Part shown: positions 47,905 through 56,826 of the stretch, in pieces
Position numbering within the stretch: position 1 is the stretch's first letter
Layout: each line of letters starts with the position of its first letter
Assembly: GCF_004354555.1 (NCBI RefSeq)
Contig: NZ_PUFH01000005.1
Span: forward strand, 496,001-560,000
DNA from: Leuconostoc citreum
GTDB lineage: Bacteria > Bacillota > Bacilli > Lactobacillales > Lactobacillaceae
Direction of reading: 5' to 3'
DNA length: 64,000 nt
Notes under the pieces: generated by a model
Told to the model about the DNA's origin: nothing
Database searches by the model: none
Seen by the model: the letters and a program-made list of their open reading frames with translations, nothing else
Position numbers and translations under genes: made by a program

Positions 47905-48076
47905 GTTCGCTTTTTAACAGCAAGAACATGATTTAATCTTAATTAGTTCGTTTACAATTTAAATTTAACAGAAAAAAGAACAAAATGCTTCGCTTTTAAA
48001 TAAGAATATTCACACAATAAAAAAAATCGTTCGTTTATACCGAACGATTCACCTAATTTGTAATTGATATACGAAC
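47905..48076. promoter_or_regulatory. PurBox cluster of the purE operon
   Basis: Core A is at 48072-48076 and core B at 48041-48045 (TATACCGAACGAT, the best match to the PurBox consensus in the window), 31 bp apart. Degenerate core C is at 47988-47992, 53 bp from B. Extra inverted cores lie at 47946-47950 and 47905-47909. Core B also forms the arm of a perfect 9-bp hairpin (AATCGTTCG/CGAACGATT, 48027-48051 region) followed by T on the minus strand. Confidence 0.75.
47962..47970 (-). promoter_or_regulatory. Extended -10 element of the purE operon promoter
   Basis: The minus strand reads TGTTAAATT, 26 bp from the degenerate core C (CTTCG, 47988-47992). That is the same offset as the -10 elements of purB and purD. 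The hexamer is weaker than in purB. Confidence 0.6.
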
Positions 48077-48133
48077 GTTAGCTTTGTAAGTGTTTTCAAT
48101 ATTGATAAAACTTAATATTCGGAAATTTATGGT

Positions 48134-48161
48134 CAAAAAAAGCACCAACAATAGTTGATGC
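48134..48161 (-). terminator. Terminator after the amino-acid ABC transporter gene
   Basis: On the minus strand GCATCAAC-tatt-GTTGGTGC (one T-G pair) is followed by seven T, 10 bp after the stop. Confidence 0.8.
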
Positions 48162-48170
48162 CTTGAAATG

Positions 48171-49646
48171 TTAACGGCCCGTACGCGCCATACGCTTTTC
48201 AGCATAACCTAATGCACGGCTAATACCAAATGTTAACACAAAGTATATCATTGATGTAATCAAAAGTGGGAAGAAGGGTTTAAAACTTGCCCCTTGCACA
48301 ACCCCAGTCTGGAACATCAATTCGCCAACACCAATAACCGAAACGACAGATCCTTCTTTGATGACTGTCACAAATTCATTACCCAATGCCGGCAAAATAT
48401 TCTTAATAGCCTGTGGTAAAATAATGAACCGCATGGTCTTGCCTTTAGAAAGACCGAGTGAACGTGCAGCTTCAGTTTGACCATAGTTGACTGAGTTAAT
48501 ACCAGAACGAATAATTTCTGCAACATAGGCTGCAGAGTTCAGTCCCATAGCTAAAGCACCCGCAGCAAAGGCTGATAAATTAAGTCCTATAACTTGCGTT
48601 CCAAAGAAAACCATAAACGCTTGCACCAAGAGCGGTGTACCACGAACATATTCAACATAGATATTACCAACGGCCTTTAATAGGAAGTTGGGTGACAACT
48701 TAAATAATGCAAATACAGTACCTAAAATTGAGCCAATGACAACTGCCACAGCAGCCAACGCCAACGTGATTAGCGTTCCTTTAATGAACAAATTACCATA
48801 TTTCGACCAAAAAGACTGCTTAGCAAACATCAAGGTATTTGCTTCTTTCTTATAAGCTTTCAATTTACCTGATGACACAATATCATCAATAGCCTGATTA
48901 ATTTTTTCTTTTAGCACTGGTGAGTTTTTAGGCATTGCAACCGAAACTGCGCCTTCAGCTTCGTTTGGTTGCGGATAAATCACTTTTAAAGCTTTATTTT
49001 GTTGTGCGTATGCCTCTGATATTGGATCATTTAATACAACACCAGCTATTTTACCTGCTGATAACTGTGAAACAAGGTCCGGCACTTTTTGAAGACTAAC
49101 TAAGGTGGCACTAGACATATTATTTTGCACAAAGGTCTCTTGTGTTGTCTGACGTTGTGCTCCAACCTTTTTACCAGCAAATGAATTCACATTTGAAGTA
49201 AATTGGGCTGCATTTTTCTTTAACACCAGTACCGTCTGCTTTGGTGATAAATAAGACTTTGAAAAATCAACAACCTTTTCACGATCTGGTGTTGCATTAA
49301 TACCGGAAATAATCACATCGATCTTGCCAGTTTGCACGGCACCAATCAGACCATCAAAACCCATTTCTTTAATTTGAAGCTTGACCCCCAAATCTTTAGC
49401 AATCTGCTTAGCCATTGAAACCTCAAAGCCAACAATCTGGTCACGTCCTTGAACCGTGGCATGAAACTCAAACGGTGCATAATCAGCTGATAAGCCGACT
49501 ACCAACACACCACGTTTTTTGATAGCAGAATAGGCAGGGTCTGTTTCAGCTGCTTGTGCCTTTGGTGTTGCAACCATCATTAATGGTAACAACAAGATAA
49601 TGCTCATCATTAATAATGATATTTTTTTCAATGTTTTATTTATCAT
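48171..49646 (-). CDS. Amino-acid ABC transporter, substrate-binding/permease fusion
   Basis: A 491-residue fusion of the GlnH-GlnP type. A signal peptide covers about residues 1-32 (LLMMSIILLLPLMMVATPKAQA). A family 3 binding domain (about 35-265) includes VLVVGLSADYAPFEF, VDVIISGINATPDREKVVDFS (key DVIISGINATPDRE) and KVGAQRQTTQE. The permease domain (about 280-485) has the EAA-like loop GQTEAARSLGLSKGKTMRFIILPQAIKNILPALGNEF (key EAARSLGLS, PQAIKN). It likely imports a polar amino acid such as glutamine, in complex with an ATPase encoded elsewhere, since none adjoins it. Confidence 0.92.
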   Translation of the reverse strand: MINKTLKKISLLMMSIILLLPLMMVATPKAQAAETDPAYSAIKKRGVLVVGLSADYAPFEFHATVQGRDQIVGFEVSMAKQIAKDLGVKLQIKEMGFDGLIGAVQTGKIDVIISGINATPDREKVVDFSKSYLSPKQTVLVLKKNAAQFTSNVNSFAGKKVGAQRQTTQETFVQNNMSSATLVSLQKVPDLVSQLSAGKIAGVVLNDPISEAYAQQNKALKVIYPQPNEAEGAVSVAMPKNSPVLKEKINQAIDDIVSSGKLKAYKKEANTLMFAKQSFWSKYGNLFIKGTLITLALAAVAVVIGSILGTVFALFKLSPNFLLKAVGNIYVEYVRGTPLLVQAFMVFFGTQVIGLNLSAFAAGALAMGLNSAAYVAEIIRSGINSVNYGQTEAARSLGLSKGKTMRFIILPQAIKNILPALGNEFVTVIKEGSVVSVIGVGELMFQTGVVQGASFKPFFPLLITSMIYFVLTFGISRALGYAEKRMARTGR

Positions 49647-49777
49647 ACGGTATTCTCCCTAGAATCTATACTATTAACGTTTTTAATCATAACCCGCTCT
49701 GAATTTTTATGCAACATTTTCAGGCGAATATACGAAATAAGCTTGTATATTACATGTACATATGTATAAAACGCCAT

Positions 49778-49800
49778 AAAAAAACGCCACAAAGTGGCGT
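49778..49800 (-). terminator. Terminator after rnpB
   Basis: On the minus strand ACGCCAC-ttt-GTGGCGT is followed by six T or more, 8 bp after the rnpB 3' end. Confidence 0.9.
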
Positions 49801-49807
49801 CACCTGC

Positions 49808-50189
49808 TGTAAGCATCTATAGGCCATGTTTTGTTCCAGTGATATGCAGGTACATATCACTTTCGGTAATCATCTATCTAAGTTTGTAATCAAACCATAC
49901 CAACCATCGCTTCAATTCGCTAGATTAGCCGCCCCTACCAAAAGTTTGGGTTGCCCGCTTGTGGGGTTTACCTCGTCTCAAACGCTAACTTTCATTAACG
50001 CATACGTTTCTATGGCACCTTCGAGCCTATTTAGACATAGCTAGAAGCCTTAGCCCTTTCGACCGCCGTGGCATTACTGCCCCTGGGTTTATTTTTTATC
50101 CCAGCACAATCACTACAACCATCTCAGGTTGTGCGAGCATGGACCTTCCTCACGCTAGAAATATAACGCGCAATTACCCGATACTTACA
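49808..50189 (-). ncRNA. rnpB: RNase P RNA (type B)
   Basis: About 382 nt. Conserved blocks are present: GAGGAAGGTCCATGCTCGC (P4 5' side), a CACGGCGGTCGAAAGGGC region, GCGGGCAACCCAAAC, and near the 3' end ACAAAACATGGCCTATAG. The ends are set by a perfect P1 helix: GTAAGTATC at 50180-50188 pairs with GATGCTTAC at 49809-49817, plus one T-A pair. It lies just after gpsB, the usual order in lactic acid bacteria, and processes tRNA 5' ends with RnpA. Confidence 0.95.
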
Positions 50190-50228
50190 TGTCGTGTATA
50201 AAAATTTAATTATTAAATGACGTGGTAA

Positions 50229-50609
50229 TTAGATATTATCAGAATCATGTCCAAAGACTGCACGTTCAAGATTAGCAACGCGCTTAATCAAATCTAAGTT
50301 CGTCACAACTTGAGCAGCTTTTGGTGTTTCAACTACTGGTGTCACTGGTGCCTCAACTACTGGTTCAGCAGCAACATTAGTCTGTTGTTGCTTAATTGCA
50401 ACTAACTGATCCTGTGATGCTTTCAAAGCCGTCTGTAATCTCGCGACTTCACCCTGTAATTGTTCAATACGACCAGCAAAAGCGCCATAGTCCTTGATAA
50501 TATCATCTAGAAAGCTGTCAACATCGGCGGGATCGTAACCTACACCCATTCGCTTTTGCTTGAAAACGCGTTCTAAAATATCTTTTTGCGTGTACTTTAC
50601 TTGTTCCAC
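50229..50609 (-). CDS. gpsB: Cell-cycle protein GpsB
   Basis: A 126-residue DivIVA-like protein. The N-terminal membrane-binding domain is clear: TQKDILERVFKQKRMGVGYDPADVDSFLDDIIKDY (key GYDPADVDSFLDDII). A coiled coil covers about 40-70, followed by a Val/Pro-rich linker and a short C-terminal helix (LDLIKRVANLERAVFG). It coordinates PBP1A and other wall enzymes at the division site. It starts with GTG, with GAGGTG upstream. PBP1A lies two genes upstream. Confidence 0.93.
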   Translation of the reverse strand: MEQVKYTQKDILERVFKQKRMGVGYDPADVDSFLDDIIKDYGAFAGRIEQLQGEVARLQTALKASQDQLVAIKQQQTNVAAEPVVEAPVTPVVETPKAAQVVTNLDLIKRVANLERAVFGHDSDNI

Positions 50610-50684
50610 AAGTCACACCTCATTTACTTTTTTACTTAACCTATATTACCAATAAATCGATTAAATTACAAGTTTATAACACAT

Positions 50685-51254
50685 TTATTCAAAGAAATCG
50701 TTTTCGGCTTGCTGTTCACTATACGTCGTTGCATAATCTTGTAATTGATCCATGTCAATTAGCGTCAAAGGATATGGCGTTTTACGTTGATGTTGTTGAA
50801 TAATTTTGTAGTCATATTTAGCTTTGCCTTCAAACTCAGGATCGTAAAATAGCAATGCAGCGTCTGTATGGTTTAACATAAAAGCTTGATAATTTTGTAA
50901 TTGCCCTGGCCCTTGATATGTTGCATGCGAGACACTGTCAACAAAATCAACGCCTTGTTTAAGTACCTGTAATTTACTTTGACTATTGGGATGCCATTGA
51001 CTGCCAAAATCTTCGAAAGGCAACATCATGGCCACTTTAAGCATTGGCCAATCCTTTTTGAGTGCTAGGACGACTTCAATAGTCCATTGCTCAACACCGA
51101 GTTGCCCGCCAGTTAGTACCCATTCCAACCCATTTTCAAGTTGCTGACGTACCAATTGTTCTATAGCATATTTCATAACCAATATTTTAGGATCTTTATC
51201 GCCAAAAGTGCCCATCTCATAACTGCGATATCCTGTTATCCAGAGTCTTGACAT
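50685..51254 (-). CDS. ypsA: DUF1273 / YpsA family protein
   Basis: About 189 residues from ATG 51254 (GAGGTGGTGGG upstream); the open frame runs further back into the PBP terminator without similarity. The SLOG-like Rossmann fold shows [46 protein letters not shown] and [11 protein letters not shown] (key [25 protein letters not shown]). Its relatives influence cell division in Firmicutes. Its place next to gpsB is conserved in related bacteria. Confidence 0.88.
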   Translation of the reverse strand: MSRLWITGYRSYEMGTFGDKDPKILVMKYAIEQLVRQQLENGLEWVLTGGQLGVEQWTIEVVLALKKDWPMLKVAMMLPFEDFGSQWHPNSQSKLQVLKQGVDFVDSVSHATYQGPGQLQNYQAFMLNHTDAALLFYDPEFEGKAKYDYKIIQQHQRKTPYPLTLIDMDQLQDYATTYSEQQAENDFFE

Positions 51255-51269
51255 CCCACCACCTCGAAT

Positions 51270-51292
51270 AAAAAGCCTTGCATGTGCAAGAC
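51270..51292 (-). terminator. Terminator after the PBP1A gene
   Basis: On the minus strand GTCTTGC-acat-GCAAGGC (one T-G pair) is followed by five T. Confidence 0.82.
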
Positions 51293-51306
51293 TTCCAAAC
51301 ATAAAA

Positions 51307-53463
51307 TTAATGACTATTATTATTACCAACTTCAGCTGGCGTTGCACCTGATTGTGGTATTGAGTTAACAGATGGTAAGCCACCATTACTCCACTTAGCA
51401 CCCTTAACTTCATATTCTACAATGTTGCCACGTACCTTAGATGTCACTGTATCAGGCATCGTCCAATCTGTATTTGGCTTATTTTGCATAGCATATGACA
51501 TCACACGTTGGTAGAATTGCGCCGGTAAATCTTGATAAGACCACGGAATGTAATTTTCCCGTGGCACATCATATCCTGTCCAGACTGACAACGCATATGA
51601 CTTAGTATATCCGGTAAACCACGCATCCTTAATAGCTTGGTTAGGCATGCCTTCATCATCACCATAACCAACCAAGCCAGATTTACCTGCCTGATGTAAT
51701 CCAGGAATAATAGCATCACTGGCTGTCGCATTAGGCTTAATAACACCTTTCATCATATCAGTTAACATGAAAGCAGTACTTGTCTTCATAGCACGTTGAC
51801 CATTGACACTATAATTATGGGTAGAGCCATCCGCTGTCACAATTTTTGTGATATAGGTTGGCTTATAATATGTGCCACCATTTGCTATAGCGCCAAAGGC
51901 TCCAGCTTCTTGTTCAGTAGAGGCTGTAATACCAATCGCATCAGCACCACCAGGCGTATGATCAATTGGCACGCCAATACCATTAATAAACTTACCAGCA
52001 TCAGTCCCACCAACATCTTCCAACGTACGTGCTGCTGGTGTGTTACGTGACTGCGTCAGCGCTGTTCGCATGGTGATATTACCCATGAATTTGCCATCCC
52101 AGTTTGACAGATTTTTATCTGTGCCGGCATACTTATATTCTTTATCTTCAACTGTTCGATAAGTTGGCCAATTCAAGTATTCAATAGCAGGACCATAATC
52201 TAATAGTGGCTTGATTGATGAGCCTGACGAACGTGTCTTCAATCGGGCGTGGTTAGTGCCTTGTAATGTTTTAAGATTACGACCACCAATTTGCGCAACA
52301 ACGTTACCGTTGTTTGGATCAGTCATTGTTGCCCCAATTTGCGTATCTGCTGATGGGAAAGTCACAGCGGTTCCATTGGCATTATCATACATGGATTGTT
52401 GTAAATTAGAATCCATATTCGTATAAATTTTCAGACCTGACTTATTCGTATCATAACCGAGTGAAGCGGCTTCTGCGAGTGTTGATTGTACATAAGCATC
52501 GACAACTTTACGATTTGTATTAGCTAACGCTGTTTTTGATGTCAAATCTTGCAAGCCGTCATTAATCGGTACCTTGATGGCATCATCTGCTTCTTTTTTG
52601 GTAATTGCCCCATACTTAACCATTGCCAACAAGACTGTATTACGACGTTCTTTAGCAGCTGAATTATCTTTAAGGTACGGGTCATAATTTGTTGGTGATT
52701 GTGGCATACCTGCTAGTAAAGCTAGTTGAGGTAATGACAATTCTGTCAATGGTTTGCCGTAGAAATACTCCGCAGCTGTTTTCATACCAGAAACACCATG
52801 CCCCATATAAACTTTGTTCATATAGAACGTTAAAATTTCATCTTTACTGAAATTTTTCTCAACGCGCAAAGCGAGCCATGCCTCTTGTGCCTTTCGTTTC
52901 AATGTTTGGTCAGCCGTTGACGTACTAAATACAGACAATTTAACCAGTTGCTGTGTTAAAGTTGATCCGCCTTGCATACCCAATGATGAGCCACGTAAGT
53001 TGGCTAATGCAGCACCAGCAATACGAACTGGATCGACGCCGTTATGTTTATAAAAACGACGATCCTCGATTGAGACAACTGCTTGTTTTAAGGACTTAGG
53101 AATTTCATTAGAATTAGCGTAATCTCTCTCAACAGCAGATAACTTCCAAATTGGATTACCTTGACTATCGTATATCGCGCTAGATGGTTCTGAAGCTAGA
53201 TTAGAAGCTGTAATGTTAGGTGCATCATTCGCATAAGTCACAAAAACAGCTGCGCCTGCTAACACCCCAATGAAGCCAATAACTAAGAGCCATAAAATAG
53301 TGGCTAAAATCCAACGTCGCTTTTTCTTTTTTGGTTTTTGGGGGCCACCCGTGCTATTACCATTGCCATTATTGGGTGGCATAGTAGGCGGTTCAGTCGC
53401 CGGATGGTTATCGTACATATTTTGGTTACGGTTGACACGCGACCACTGATTCTTATTTGCCAT
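51307..53463 (-). CDS. ponA: Class A penicillin-binding protein PBP1A
   Basis: A 718-residue bifunctional peptidoglycan synthase. It has a cytoplasmic N-terminus (about 1-48, with KPKKKKRR), a membrane helix at about 50-77, and a GT51 glycosyltransferase domain with [15 protein letters not shown] (catalytic Glu133) and [13 protein letters not shown] transpeptidase domain has SSIK (Ser415), SRN (472-474) and, at the third box, KSG (594-596) instead of KTG. The C-terminal tail is Asn/Gly-rich. It is co-transcribed with recU, 24 bp upstream. Confidence 0.94.
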   Translation of the reverse strand: MANKNQWSRVNRNQNMYDNHPATEPPTMPPNNGNGNSTGGPQKPKKKKRRWILATILWLLVIGFIGVLAGAAVFVTYANDAPNITASNLASEPSSAIYDSQGNPIWKLSAVERDYANSNEIPKSLKQAVVSIEDRRFYKHNGVDPVRIAGAALANLRGSSLGMQGGSTLTQQLVKLSVFSTSTADQTLKRKAQEAWLALRVEKNFSKDEILTFYMNKVYMGHGVSGMKTAAEYFYGKPLTELSLPQLALLAGMPQSPTNYDPYLKDNSAAKERRNTVLLAMVKYGAITKKEADDAIKVPINDGLQDLTSKTALANTNRKVVDAYVQSTLAEAASLGYDTNKSGLKIYTNMDSNLQQSMYDNANGTAVTFPSADTQIGATMTDPNNGNVVAQIGGRNLKTLQGTNHARLKTRSSGSSIKPLLDYGPAIEYLNWPTYRTVEDKEYKYAGTDKNLSNWDGKFMGNITMRTALTQSRNTPAARTLEDVGGTDAGKFINGIGVPIDHTPGGADAIGITASTEQEAGAFGAIANGGTYYKPTYITKIVTADGSTHNYSVNGQRAMKTSTAFMLTDMMKGVIKPNATASDAIIPGLHQAGKSGLVGYGDDEGMPNQAIKDAWFTGYTKSYALSVWTGYDVPRENYIPWSYQDLPAQFYQRVMSYAMQNKPNTDWTMPDTVTSKVRGNIVEYEVKGAKWSNGGLPSVNSIPQSGATPAEVGNNNSH

Positions 53464-53486
53464 AATGACGACATACTCCTAAATAA

Positions 53487-54104
53487 TTAGTTAAGGTTCT
53501 CAAAATATTGATCGACAGCTTTTAGATAATCTAAACTTGGATTCAGACTTTCTGGCACACGATAGCCTTCAGCAATGATATCTTGGTAAGCGATTGACTG
53601 TTTACCACGTAACTTCTCCCATTGCCTAATCAGTGCTTGTGCTGGGTAAATATAGGATTCATCTAAACTGGTAAATTTGATAATCACAAAGCCAACCCCA
53701 TTTTGAGACAATACATTGGCTAAATGCACAATTTGATGTTCGTGGAAATTTTTGAGTGGGAAAGAAGTTTTATTTTTTGTTTCTTTTGCGTCAAAGTCAA
53801 TATATCTACCTTGATAGACACCATTGTAATCCGTTGTTGACGCTTGCTTAAAGTAAGCTTCAGTAATTTTTGCTGCTGAGCGCGCTGGATAATCAACTTT
53901 AACAATCGTAATGGGTGTCGGTTTCTTATGTATCACCGCTAGATGATTGGCGAGATAATAATCATTAGCTAGATTAATCTCGTCTTCTAGACCCATACCT
54001 CGTTTGCCAAATGTTAACGCTTTTTTAGTTGTTTTGCCCGTACGCATTGTATTTTTTGCTTGCGCAGTTCGTCGTCGTGTGCCGGCCGGATAATTAATTG
54101 CCAT
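53487..54104 (-). CDS. recU: Holliday junction resolvase RecU
   Basis: About 205 residues from ATG 54104 (GAGGGGA upstream, which lies inside the longer frame). Visible: the N-terminal NYPAGTRRRTAQA, TDYNGVYQGRYIDFDAKETKNKTSFPLKNFHEHQ (key YNGVYQG, DFDAKET, FPLKNFHEHQ) and the active-site Asp/Glu-x-Lys pattern. It cuts Holliday junctions in recombinational repair. The recU-ponA pair is conserved in Firmicutes. Confidence 0.95.
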   Translation of the reverse strand: MAINYPAGTRRRTAQAKNTMRTGKTTKKALTFGKRGMGLEDEINLANDYYLANHLAVIHKKPTPITIVKVDYPARSAAKITEAYFKQASTTDYNGVYQGRYIDFDAKETKNKTSFPLKNFHEHQIVHLANVLSQNGVGFVIIKFTSLDESYIYPAQALIRQWEKLRGKQSIAYQDIIAEGYRVPESLNPSLDYLKAVDQYFENLN

Positions 54105-54260
54105 TAATCCCCTCAACGTTAAATTAAACTATATATTTTCTATTTTACCATAAAAGGGAAAATGACAAACTAGTTTTTTCGACGCTTTATTATGCGACGC
54201 AATAACAGCCTGTGACTTTCCAGCCGGCGCAACTATGCTAAAATAATCATTGATAACTAC

Positions 54261-54296
54261 GTGCTGGTCATCTTGAAAACATCATTTGAACAGCAC
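54261..54296. promoter_or_regulatory. Inverted repeat upstream of the response regulator
   Basis: GTGCTG (54261-54266) and CAGCAC (54291-54296) flank a TTGAAA...CACAAT promoter-like stretch, ending 20 bp before the start at 54317. Upstream, TGCTAAAAT (about 54236-54244) is a possible extended -10. The role is inferred. Confidence 0.35.
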
Positions 54297-54316
54297 AATA
54301 GATTGGAGTATGAACC

Positions 54317-54991
54317 ATGCAAAAAGTTTATATTATTGAAGATGATGAAGGCATCACCCAACAAATGAGGCAAGCACTTGAAAAATGGCATTTTGCCGTG
54401 TCTAGTGTAGCCGATTTTGAGGCAATTGATACTGAAGTTAAACAGTGCCAGCCAAACATTATCGTCATGGATATTACCCTACCTTACTTTGATGGCTTCT
54501 TCTGGACGCAAAAAATTCGTACCTTTTCACAGGTACCTATTATTTTTGTTTCGGCAGCTAGCTTAGATCCTAATGCTATCAGGGCAATAGCCATTGGTGC
54601 CGACGATTACTTAACTAAACCTTTTTCAACAGCGGTTTTTATTTCTAAAATTCAAGCAATTTTACGACGCATAGGTCAATATGATGACTTCACTGATACA
54701 ATTACATGTGGCAACTATAGTTTAAGTATTGTGACAAATATCCTGCAAACCCCAACAAATTTTATCAAACTGACTGCAACAGAAAGTATCATTTTGAGAT
54801 TATTAATGCTTAATCCAAACCAGACTATTTCCAAAGAAAAGATCATCAAACGTATTTGGCAAAATGGTGATTTTACAGATGAAAACATTCTAAATGTTAA
54901 TATCAGTCGTCTTCGTGATAAACTAACGCAAGTTGGGCTAAAAAATAGGCTTACCACTGAATACGGGAAAGGTTATAAATTTATCTCATGA
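54317..54991 (+). CDS. Response regulator, OmpR family (BceR-like)
   Basis: A 224-residue two-component regulator. The receiver domain has acidic residues Glu8-Asp9-Asp10, the phosphoacceptor Asp52 (VMDITLPYFDG) and Lys101 (LTKPF). The winged-helix DNA-binding domain has LTATESIILRLLMLNPNQTISKE and VNISRLRDKL...YGKGYKF. It overlaps the kinase start by 4 bp. It probably controls the downstream ABC transporter genes in response to a cell-envelope peptide antibiotic, as in Bce-type modules; the inducer is unknown. Confidence 0.92.
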   Translation: MQKVYIIEDDEGITQQMRQALEKWHFAVSSVADFEAIDTEVKQCQPNIIVMDITLPYFDGFFWTQKIRTFSQVPIIFVSAASLDPNAIRAIAIGADDYLTKPFSTAVFISKIQAILRRIGQYDDFTDTITCGNYSLSIVTNILQTPTNFIKLTATESIILRLLMLNPNQTISKEKIIKRIWQNGDFTDENILNVNISRLRDKLTQVGLKNRLTTEYGKGYKFIS

Positions 54992-55983
54992 GCACTGTCA
55001 AGCTTTATGCCAAAATCAGCATATCTGAATGGCCTATCATCTTAGCCTATAGCCTATTGATGCTACTGTTAAGCTTTTTAGGCTATCTTTACAAAATTGA
55101 TTTAGTTATCATAATCGACCTCATACGTTATTCTATCATTCCTCTTTTGATTATCGTTAGCACACGAATCTATCAAAAAATCATTGATACAAAGCAGGTT
55201 CAAAAAGCAATCATTGAACAGAAAGCCACAAATATCAAAATGCACGGGTTCTATGGTCACTTATGCGCCAAGACCCTAACAACTTTTATGAACAAAGCAC
55301 AAGCTGATAACCGACAACTCATAGAAGCGTTCAAAGAACGTCAAGATTACTTGACTTTATGGAGTCACGAAATGAAGACCCCTTTAACTACCTTAACCTT
55401 AGCAGCTGAAAATAATACCGTTGTACCAAGTGATTTGGTTAGCGAAAAAGCCGACCTACTGACATATCATATTGAGCAACTCTTAACGATTGATCGTTTG
55501 GCTGATTTTAACAAAGACCTTTATTTCGAGTATATATCTCTGTCTACTTGTGTTACCGATGTTGTTAAACAAAACACCTCTTATTTTTTATCCCACAAAG
55601 TAGTACCTATAATTACCCTACCAGAAGTTATGGTGTTATCTGACCAAAAATGGTTGTGTGTCATGCTAACACAACTGATTAGTAATGCAATTAAATATTC
55701 ATCTCAAAATAGTCGAATTGTGTTAACTTTTGACGACCACACTTTATGGATTAAAGATTTTGGCGTTGGCATTTCGCAAAGCGACCTACCTCGTATTTTT
55801 GACCAAGGTTTTACCGGGACAAATGGCCGTCTTAATAGTGAAGCCACAGGTATGGGACTTTATATCGTGCAAAGAATTGCTGCTATATTAGATATTCAAG
55901 TCATTATCCAATCACATCAACAAAAGGGAACCAGTGTTGCGATCCAATTCAATCCTAAAAAATTAAAATATAACAAACTGTAA
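54988..55983 (+). CDS. Sensor histidine kinase, BceS-like (intramembrane sensing)
   Basis: A 331-residue kinase with two membrane helices (about 14-34 and 38-58) joined by only a few residues. The lack of an extracellular sensor is typical of BceS-type kinases, which read the activity of their transporter. Visible: the phosphoacceptor His127 in LWSHEMKTPL, the N-box NAIKYS near 231, KDFGVGIS and GMGLYIVQRIAA in the ATPase domain. It is coupled to the regulator by ATGA. Confidence 0.9.
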   Translation: MSTVKLYAKISISEWPIILAYSLLMLLLSFLGYLYKIDLVIIIDLIRYSIIPLLIIVSTRIYQKIIDTKQVQKAIIEQKATNIKMHGFYGHLCAKTLTTFMNKAQADNRQLIEAFKERQDYLTLWSHEMKTPLTTLTLAAENNTVVPSDLVSEKADLLTYHIEQLLTIDRLADFNKDLYFEYISLSTCVTDVVKQNTSYFLSHKVVPIITLPEVMVLSDQKWLCVMLTQLISNAIKYSSQNSRIVLTFDDHTLWIKDFGVGISQSDLPRIFDQGFTGTNGRLNSEATGMGLYIVQRIAAILDIQVIIQSHQQKGTSVAIQFNPKKLKYNKL

Positions 55984-55997
55984 GTATTCTCTCGCTT

Positions 55998-56033
55998 TTG
56001 TAACTACAACCAATCGTAAATCTTCTTTATACT
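55998..56033 (+). promoter_or_regulatory. Candidate response-regulator site and promoter of the ABC transporter genes
   Basis: A palindrome TTGTA-AC-TACAA (55998-56009) lies about 18 bp before a TATACT -10-like hexamer (56028-56033), with no -35 consensus. This is the expected place for an activator-dependent promoter between kinase and ATPase genes. Binding is inferred. Confidence 0.45.
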
Positions 56034-56061
56034 CAGGGTATCAATAAAAGGAGTTTTGATT

Positions 56062-56826
56062 ATGAGTTTATTAAATTTAAAACATATTAAAAAGGTTTTT
56101 ACCGAGGGAAATACTAATCAGATTGTTGCCCTCAGAGATATTGATCTTTCAGTTGAGAAAGGTGAGTTTGTAGCTATCATGGGTGAGTCTGGTGCCGGTA
56201 AGTCAACACTACTCAATATTATTGCTACACTTGATCAGCCTACTAGTGGCACAATAACGCTTAATCAAACTGACCTTAGTCATCTATCAGAAAAAGACTC
56301 GTCCCAGTTTCGCAGAGAACATTTGGGTTTCGTCTTTCAAAGCTTTAATTTACTGGATACATTTAATAATCGTGATAATATTTTTTTGCCTCTGGTTTTA
56401 TCAAAAGCCAAACATGAATTCATGATAGAACGTATCAAACCATTATCCAAAGCTTTAGGTATTGATAACCTATTAGATCGTCAGCCATCTGAAATTTCCG
56501 GTGGACAAAAACAGCGTATTGCGATTGCCCGAGCATTAATTACACAGCCGGATTTATTATTAGCCGATGAACCGACGGGCGCTTTGGATTCCGGTAACAG
56601 CGAAAAAATCTTGCAATTATTTAATCACATTAATCACAGTGGACAAACAATCCTAATGGTGACACACAGTGCTGAGGCGGCAAGCTATGCTCAACGCACA
56701 TTATTTATTAAAGATGGCATCATTTACAATGAACTCTATCGTGGTGATCAAAACCGCAGTCACTACCTCGAACAAATCATCAACAGTCTAGCTGCTTTAC
56801 AAAGTAGAGAGGTGACTAGCCAATGA
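56062..56826 (+). CDS. ABC transporter ATP-binding protein (BceA-like)
   Basis: About 254 residues from ATG 56062 with AAAGGAG upstream; a TTG 6 bp earlier opens the frame but lacks spacing. Visible: Walker [10 protein letters not shown] (41-49), the Q-loop VFQSFNLLD, the signature SGGQKQR, Walker [13 protein letters not shown] and the H-loop MVTHS. This is the MacB/BceA subgroup that pairs with large FtsX-like permeases to strip antimicrobial peptides from lipid II cycle intermediates. It overlaps the permease start by 4 bp. Confidence 0.93.
   Translation: MSLLNLKHIKKVFTEGNTNQIVALRDIDLSVEKGEFVAIMGESGAGKSTLLNIIATLDQPTSGTITLNQTDLSHLSEKDSSQFRREHLGFVFQSFNLLDTFNNRDNIFLPLVLSKAKHEFMIERIKPLSKALGIDNLLDRQPSEISGGQKQRIAIARALITQPDLLLADEPTGALDSGNSEKILQLFNHINHSGQTILMVTHSAEAASYAQRTLFIKDGIIYNELYRGDQNRSHYLEQIINSLAALQSREVTSQ

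Noticed and set aside
49826-50044. 72-codon plus-strand frame
   Set aside because: Lies entirely inside rnpB on the opposite strand.
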